Source: Fulvivirga aurantia (GTDB lineage: Bacteria > Bacteroidota > Bacteroidia > Cytophagales > Cyclobacteriaceae). Taken from it: a stretch of 19,925 bases of DNA. Within the stretch, counting starts at the first letter, position 1. Each line of letters opens with the position of its first letter. Position numbers and translations under genes: made by a program. The stretch covers positions 1-19,925 of the forward strand of contig NZ_SMMD01000926.1 of the NCBI RefSeq assembly GCF_009711475.1. Reading direction: 5' to 3'. Positions 15,919-19,925 of the stretch are shown one piece after another. The notes under the pieces were generated by a model. The model was not told the origin of the DNA. It was given only the letters and a program-made list of their open reading frames with translations, and did no database searches.

Positions 15919-18288
15919 TCAAGGTTTTGTAAGGAAAAGTCTAAGTTTTACATGCCACGAGCGACCCGGTTTTTGCACACGGAAATTGTCGTAGGCATTG
16001 GCATCCAATATATTTTGTGATTCTAAAGAAAGTGTGGCCCTTTCATTCCAGCCTGTATAAGCTATGCCTGCATTATGCAACCATTGATCAGGAACTGTCA
16101 GCTTATCTTCTTTTCTTCCGTCAATTTCCCAATAGCGAAAAAACTCTTTGACATAAGCCACAGACCACCAGACCTGAAACTGGTCTCCACGTTTCAATAC
16201 ATTTGATTTACTGAACTGCAGCTCGCCATTGCCAAATAGATGTGGTCGGTTGGGCAGTCTGGCACCATAATATCTATCACTGCTCACACCTGAGTTAATT
16301 TTGTTTGAGCGATTGCGCAAGTCCTGATAGGTTGCGTTAGCACGTACCGTGAGCCAGTGCCATGGTTTGTATTGCACCTCACTTTCAATACCGGTGATGC
16401 TTGCTTCGAGTAAATTTTCATACTTACTAAGCACAGGTGGTGGTACTGCCTGCAAGATGATAATATCGCTTACTCTTCTTAAGAAACTATTGACCTCTAT
16501 GCTCCAGACTTTTCTTTTGTAGAGCCCACCGAGATTTACATTATGACTCGTTTCTGGAACCAAACCCGGGTTGGCATTTATAGCTGCGCTAAAATCACCC
16601 AGCGTTTCTATCCTGTCTGGCATACGGGTGGCGTACTCATAAGACGCTTTTGTAAGTAAATATTTATTGGCCTTCCATTTAAATGACTGACTAAAACCCG
16701 GCTGGAATTGGTCCTGTTTTATAGTTGTCGATTCACTGTTTTCAATGATAAATCCTTCAGAATTGAATTGGTAGGCTTTTACGGCTGTGTGGCTGACTAT
16801 TTTACCCGCTAAAAACTCTTTTTCTAAACCTACACCGGCTACTAGTTTATCTACATATACCGGATTTTGAAAATAGTCTTCTCCATAAAATTCTGCGGCT
16901 ACCGGATCGCTACCCACTCGTGTGAAGTGAGATGCCACACCATTGAAGATAAGGCTCGTTGTGGGTGTAATTTTGTAATTGACATTTAAGCGCCCTACTA
17001 GATTTTCCCCATCTAAGTTCAGGTTATTCTGAGATGTGGTAATTTCTCCTCCGTATGTTTTTTGGCCAATGATCTCTCCTCGCCAATCATAAATATTGCG
17101 GGTTGTGTCTATGAAGCTGGTTGCTATACGGTTATAGCCTAAATAGAAATTTAGGTCCAGTTTGTCTGCAATGTCGTATTTCTCATATTGCAGTGAGGTA
17201 TTATAGGTTGTCGCCAGATTAAGGGCTTGACCGTATGGCTGGCGCATCTCAAAATTGTGTTGTATCTCATCGTACAAGTCACCGTGTGAGAAACTCACTA
17301 ATAATTGATCTGCCCAGGGTTTATTAACAACACCTGCCTCACCCTTTACCATATAGCTTCTAAAGCGGTCATGAAATTTAGGTGTAGATATAGATTCCGG
17401 ATTCCCAAATTCGTTGATGGTTTTTACATCGTCCAACATGTAGTTATTGTCTGAAGCCATATAAAAGGCACTTAGGCCAACGGTAAATCCTGAATCAAAA
17501 AACTTGCGTGTGCTCAAGGTAGACCGCCAGGTATTAAAAGAGCTATGCTCTGTTGATATTTCCAGGTAATCCTGAAAATCTTTACGCGTAATAATGTTTA
17601 TGGCTCCACCTAGTGCGTCTGCACCCAATGCTACCGGTACAGCGCCTTTATAGACCTCCATTCTTTCCATCAAATTGACGGGAAACATGGACAGAGAAGC
17701 ACCGATACCCAACTCTTCTACCGGCAAGAGAAAATCCATAGGAATACCATCGACAAACAACTTTACCTGTCTGCCCGAGAGGCCCTGTATAGATATTTCT
17801 GTGCTGTTACCCACGCCTCCACTCTGTCGCACCTGTACACCAGAGAGGGTATTGAGTAAATCTGGTGCATTTATGGAGCGATTATAAAACGGTTTGGCTT
17901 CAACGAGAGAGACCGATGCAATACCTTCTTTGATGGCCATCGACTCAGATTGCCCGGTCACGGTTACCTCATTTAGTTGCGTGACCGACTCGTCTAGACT
18001 AAGGTTTACTACCAGACTTTGACCTGAGTTTATACTCACTGATTTTTTCAAAGGTTGGTAGCCAATGAAGGAAGCAGTGATGACGAAGTCACCTTTCGTT
18101 AACTTATTGAAAGCATACCGCCCTTTTTCATCAGCCACAGTTGCCAGGTCGCTGTTTAATTGCACATAAGCTCCGGGAATTACGCCTCCATCAGTTGTCG
18201 ATACCCTTCCTGATATAGACGCATTTTGGCCATAGGTGTAAGCCGATGACACTAAAATGATAGCAAAGAAAAGAGAGAGACGTTTCAT
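15919..18288 (-). CDS. TonB-dependent outer-membrane receptor
   Basis: A 789-residue receptor. A signal peptide (1-21) is followed by a CarboxypepD_reg-like domain (about 24-100, SISGRVSTTDGGVIPGAYV). The plug domain follows (about 115-235: APDLLNTLSGVQVRQSGG, later MERMEVYKGAVPVALGADAL and GGAINIITRK) and a 22-strand-type barrel fills the rest. It imports a scarce large or metal-bound ligand across the outer membrane using TonB energy. It is not SusC-like in length (SusC proteins are about 1000 residues) and has no SusD partner; instead a lipoprotein follows. It is the first gene of the operon and has a good promoter at 18314-18343 overlapped by a 7-1-7 palindrome, so it is probably repressed by a Fur-family regulator. 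Confidence 0.93.
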   Translation of the reverse strand: MKRLSLFFAIILVSSAYTYGQNASISGRVSTTDGGVIPGAYVQLNSDLATVADEKGRYAFNKLTKGDFVITASFIGYQPLKKSVSINSGQSLVVNLSLDESVTQLNEVTVTGQSESMAIKEGIASVSLVEAKPFYNRSINAPDLLNTLSGVQVRQSGGVGNSTEISIQGLSGRQVKLFVDGIPMDFLLPVEELGIGASLSMFPVNLMERMEVYKGAVPVALGADALGGAINIITRKDFQDYLEISTEHSSFNTWRSTLSTRKFFDSGFTVGLSAFYMASDNNYMLDDVKTINEFGNPESISTPKFHDRFRSYMVKGEAGVVNKPWADQLLVSFSHGDLYDEIQHNFEMRQPYGQALNLATTYNTSLQYEKYDIADKLDLNFYLGYNRIATSFIDTTRNIYDWRGEIIGQKTYGGEITTSQNNLNLDGENLVGRLNVNYKITPTTSLIFNGVASHFTRVGSDPVAAEFYGEDYFQNPVYVDKLVAGVGLEKEFLAGKIVSHTAVKAYQFNSEGFIIENSESTTIKQDQFQPGFSQSFKWKANKYLLTKASYEYATRMPDRIETLGDFSAAINANPGLVPETSHNVNLGGLYKRKVWSIEVNSFLRRVSDIIILQAVPPPVLSKYENLLEASITGIESEVQYKPWHWLTVRANATYQDLRNRSNKINSGVSSDRYYGARLPNRPHLFGNGELQFSKSNVLKRGDQFQVWWSVAYVKEFFRYWEIDGRKEDKLTVPDQWLHNAGIAYTGWNERATLSLESQNILDANAYDNFRVQKPGRSWHVKLRLFLTKP

Positions 18289-18300
18289 AAATAATACAGG

Positions 18301-18315
18301 TGCAACATTGTTGCA
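18301..18315. promoter_or_regulatory. Perfect 7-1-7 inverted repeat, Fur/Zur-type operator
   Basis: TGCAACA-T-TGTTGCA is a perfect 15-bp inverted repeat with one central base, which is the architecture of Fur, Zur and PerR boxes. It overlaps the last bases of the -7 element and the expected transcription start of the TonB-receptor operon, so a bound repressor would block transcription. The Fur-family gene at 6260 is the obvious candidate regulator, but this is not shown. Confidence 0.65.
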
Positions 18316-18343
18316 AATATAGTATTATGTTTCAAACGCAAAA
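18314..18343 (-). promoter_or_regulatory. Bacteroidota-type promoter of the TonB-receptor operon
   Basis: Read on the minus strand, TTTTG (18343-18339) is followed after 17 bases by TATATTTG (18321-18314). These match the Bacteroidota -33 TTTG and -7 TAnnTTTG elements. The receptor ATG follows about 26 bases downstream of the -7 element, giving a short leader of roughly 20 bases. Confidence 0.7.
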
Positions 18344-18417
18344 GATTTGCATTTATAATTTTAAGATAAAATAGATTTTCGGATGTGCCGATGGATAAGT
18401 GGCTTACCTGTCAGCTA

Positions 18418-19341
18418 CTAAAAGTCTATAGAATGAATTAAACCTTCACTGGACAACTCCTCAAAAGCTTCGAGTTCTTCTTCGGACAATTTGCTTTTAG
18501 GTAGTAGACCATCTGACTTGCTCCAGAGTGATTGAGCCCCAGGTGTGAGTTTGTAGGCCTCCTCTTTGTCTTTTTTTAATAAGTAAGTATTGCCGTCATT
18601 TTTATTTAGCTCCAGCACTCTTTGGTTTCTCAAAAGATAGGCTGATGCACTTTGTTGTAACGGTAATACCTCTCGTTCTTCATTATAAAGCAAAAAATTT
18701 AAAGGAGAGTTGAGACTTATTGCTTTTTCTTCATTCTCACCAAGCTCAAATACTTCAATATGAGTTTTCATCTTTCCCGCCCCAGTTGGTGTACAGCTTA
18801 CAATCTTGACAGGTGTTTTTTCCGGTGAGTGATTTACTACAATGGCCTTACTATCTTCACCAGACTTTTCTTCATCTTTTACGGATACTTTCTCAACAAA
18901 GAAAAAATCATCTTTGGCCGTTTTTGAGTGTCTGATCTCTCCTCCACTATGCACCTCAGAAATCAATGTATACTTACCCAGTGGCGCATCCTCAGGCACC
19001 TGATAGCTAAAGTAATAATGCCGCCCAGACTGTATATTTTGTAAGATTTCGATCAGCTTTTCTCGTTGGTGCTGGCCACTTAGGTATTCCGCTATAACCA
19101 GCAAAGGCAAGTTTTTATTCAGGTACTTTAATGATGGTTTAGCGTTTGGCTGCGGTTGCTCATCAGACTCTGGTAATCCTAATACATGATCTTCAAACAG
19201 CATGGTGATTTTACCATCTGGTGCTTTTACTCCAATTCTCACATAAGGAAAAACATGCACGTCTGTGAGGTGAGCTGTATTAAAATTCCAGTGGATGGTA
19301 ACCACACTATTACGTACAGTCCTTTTAGGAAATATGCTCAT
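18418..19341 (-). CDS. Beta-sandwich protein with PqqD/RRE-like C-terminus
   Basis: A 307-residue, hydrophilic protein without signal peptide. Residues about 10-152 look like one or two beta-sandwich units (VTIHWNFNTAHLTDVHV; later GKYTLISEVHSGGEI and DDFFFVEKV). A further beta-rich part covers about 165-230. The last 55 residues (YLLKKDKEEAYKLTPGAQ, LWSKSDG, then an alpha-helix ending EELSSEGLI) follow the pattern of PqqD-like RiPP recognition elements: a beta pair, a Trp/DG turn and helices ending in GLI. That would bind a leader peptide. It overlaps the upstream small gene as ATGA and ends 129 bases before the TonB receptor start. No enzyme motif is visible, so an accessory or scaffold role is likelier than catalysis. 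Confidence 0.82.
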   Translation of the reverse strand: MSIFPKRTVRNSVVTIHWNFNTAHLTDVHVFPYVRIGVKAPDGKITMLFEDHVLGLPESDEQPQPNAKPSLKYLNKNLPLLVIAEYLSGQHQREKLIEILQNIQSGRHYYFSYQVPEDAPLGKYTLISEVHSGGEIRHSKTAKDDFFFVEKVSVKDEEKSGEDSKAIVVNHSPEKTPVKIVSCTPTGAGKMKTHIEVFELGENEEKAISLNSPLNFLLYNEEREVLPLQQSASAYLLRNQRVLELNKNDGNTYLLKKDKEEAYKLTPGAQSLWSKSDGLLPKSKLSEEELEAFEELSSEGLIHSIDF

Positions 19342-19823
19342 CGCCTAAGCGCCTTAATATTTTGTTTACTGTATTTTTCGGGATATTCCTGAAACCACTT
19401 CTTTACAGTTTCTTCTCCCAGGTGATCGTAAGTGACGGAGATTAAGGTTTGTAGCTTGTCCAGATAATCCTGTCTGGCTTTTTCATGGTCTGCCATGAGA
19501 GACTTTTCACGCTCCGCTTTTTCTTGCTTGCTGGCCGGTACGTGATGAAAGTATTTTTGAAAATGCTGCTGACTAAACTCATGATATTGTGGTGTAAACA
19601 AGATCATATTGTGCCACATCTCATCGATAATCAATAAGTCATCAGGAATAAACGTACCAGGAATCTGGCTTATGTATAGAAACTTCAATGTTTCTTTTAA
19701 AATGTCCCTTGCCTCATCTTCGCTGACATTATACATATCAGTGAATCTTGAGAGCATGTCTTCATTTTCAAACTGCAGTAGTTTTTGCAGTTGTTCTTTT
19801 TCTAAAGTCTCTGTCATAGTCAT
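19338..19823 (-). CDS. Small glycine-rich-domain-like (DUF1399-type) protein
   Basis: A 161-residue cytoplasmic, mostly helical protein. Residues 67-96 (IDEMWHNMILFTPQYHEF, then QKYFHHVP) match the conserved DxxWHxxxLxTxxYxxF…HH pattern of the glycine-rich-domain-containing/DUF1399 family, whose molecular function is poorly known. The conserved Trp70, His71, His93 and His94 could form a metal or ligand site. The ATG at 19823 is preferred; a GTG at 19922 in the same frame would add 33 residues that overlap the Cys-rich tail reading frame and a hairpin. Another ATG is two codons downstream. The stop is ATGA-coupled to the PqqD-like gene, suggesting joint function. Confidence 0.78.
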   Translation of the reverse strand: MTMTETLEKEQLQKLLQFENEDMLSRFTDMYNVSEDEARDILKETLKFLYISQIPGTFIPDDLLIIDEMWHNMILFTPQYHEFSQQHFQKYFHHVPASKQEKAEREKSLMADHEKARQDYLDKLQTLISVTYDHLGEETVKKWFQEYPEKYSKQNIKALRR

Positions 19824-19834
19824 ATTAAGCAAAG

Positions 19835-19866
19835 AAGCGGCAGCATGACTACTCACGCTACCGCTT
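19835..19866 (-). terminator. RNA hairpin between putative precursor gene and downstream genes
   Basis: On the minus strand the transcript would form a 10-bp stem (AAGCGGTAGC-type arm at 19866-19857 pairing with 19844-19835, one G-U pair) around a 12-base loop. The sequence after it is CTTTGCTT, U-rich but not a strong U-tract. It starts about 10 bases after the stop of the upstream Cys-rich reading frame. A leaky terminator or processing stem there would let the first gene be expressed more than the following ones, as is common in peptide precursor operons. Confidence 0.45.
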
Positions 19867-19875
19867 AAGAATGGT

Positions 19876-19925
19876 TTATAATGTACTGCTACAGTGTCCG
19901 CAGTTGCTACAATGTGTACCACCTA
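19876..19925 (-). CDS. 3' end of a possible RiPP precursor (GG + Cys/His/Ser/Thr-rich tail)
   Basis: A minus-strand frame open to the window edge ends at TAA (19878-19876) with GGTHCSNCGHCSSTL as its last 15 residues. A double glycine followed by a short Cys/Ser/Thr-rich C-terminus is the layout of many Bacteroidota ribosomal peptide precursors (leader, GG cleavage site, core). The core would have three Cys, two His, three Ser and two Thr. An 18-bp-period imperfect DNA repeat encodes the HCSN/HCSS units. It is followed by a hairpin and by genes on the same strand including a PqqD/RRE-like protein. Only the tail is visible, so a protein ending in a CxxCxxC metal site is a real alternative, as is a chance open frame. 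Confidence 0.5.
   Translation of the reverse strand, partial: GGTHCSNCGHCSSTL

Noticed and set aside
15919..18288. SusC-type glycan receptor
   Set aside because: At 789 residues it is shorter than SusC proteins and no SusD-like gene follows. The partner is a propeller-like lipoprotein instead.
18370..18417. Terminator after the PqqD-like gene
   Set aside because: Only short imperfect stems (TCGG/CCGA, GGTAAG/CTTATCC with a bulge) are present and no U-tract, so the call would not be reliable.
19824..19922. GTG-started extension (33 residues) of the DUF1399-like gene
   Set aside because: It runs through the hairpin and through the Cys-rich tail frame that ends at 19876. An ATG at 19823 fits the family length without it.

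Overview
The window looks like chromosome from a Bacteroidota organism, probably of Cytophagales type. The signs are a TonB-dependent receptor with an N-terminal CarboxypepD_reg-like domain, an acidic residue run after a lipoprotein cysteine, a DUF5916 outer-membrane protein, DUF3526-type ABC permeases, weak Shine-Dalgarno sequences, and a Bacteroidota-type promoter (TTTG, 17 bp, TATATTTG). Genes are very tightly packed and most lie on the minus strand. No rRNA, tRNA, CRISPR array or insertion sequence was seen.

Layout. (1) 5951 down to 1, minus strand: a compact operon of FabG-type reductase, KAS III-like enzyme, sodium:solute symporter, acyl-CoA/AMP ligase, exported alpha/beta hydrolase, and the start of an unrecognised protein running off the left edge. 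Taken together it could release, import, activate and rework a carboxylic acid or acyl group. The KAS III-like enzyme keeps its cysteine but lacks the His and Asn of the usual Cys-His-Asn triad. (2) 6260-7303, plus strand: a Fur-superfamily regulator (Zur-like features) and a SAM methyltransferase, divergent from operon 1 across a 308-bp AT-rich gap and convergent with operon 3. (3) 18288 down to 7300, minus strand: a seven-gene operon of TonB-dependent receptor, surface lipoprotein, ABC ATPase, two paralogous ABC-2/DUF3526 permeases, DUF5916 barrel protein and MATE exporter. Its promoter carries a perfect 7-1-7 inverted repeat overlapping the -7 element, a layout typical of Fur/Zur/PerR operators. 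(4) 19925 down to 18418, minus strand: the right edge holds the 3' end of a reading frame ending in Gly-Gly followed by a Cys/His/Ser/Thr-rich tail (THCSNCGHCSSTL). After it come a 10-bp RNA hairpin, a small protein with a glycine-rich-domain-like (DUF1399) signature, and a protein whose C-terminus resembles PqqD/RiPP recognition elements.

Interpretation. Region 4 may be the tail of an undescribed ribosomal peptide (RiPP) cluster. The putative core is rich in metal-liganding residues, and operon 3 contains receptor, MATE and ABC genes behind a Fur-type operator. A peptide metallophore with export and re-uptake machinery, loosely parallel to methanobactin loci, is therefore a testable but speculative idea. 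Operon 3 has its own promoter and may simply be an independent metal or cofactor uptake system.
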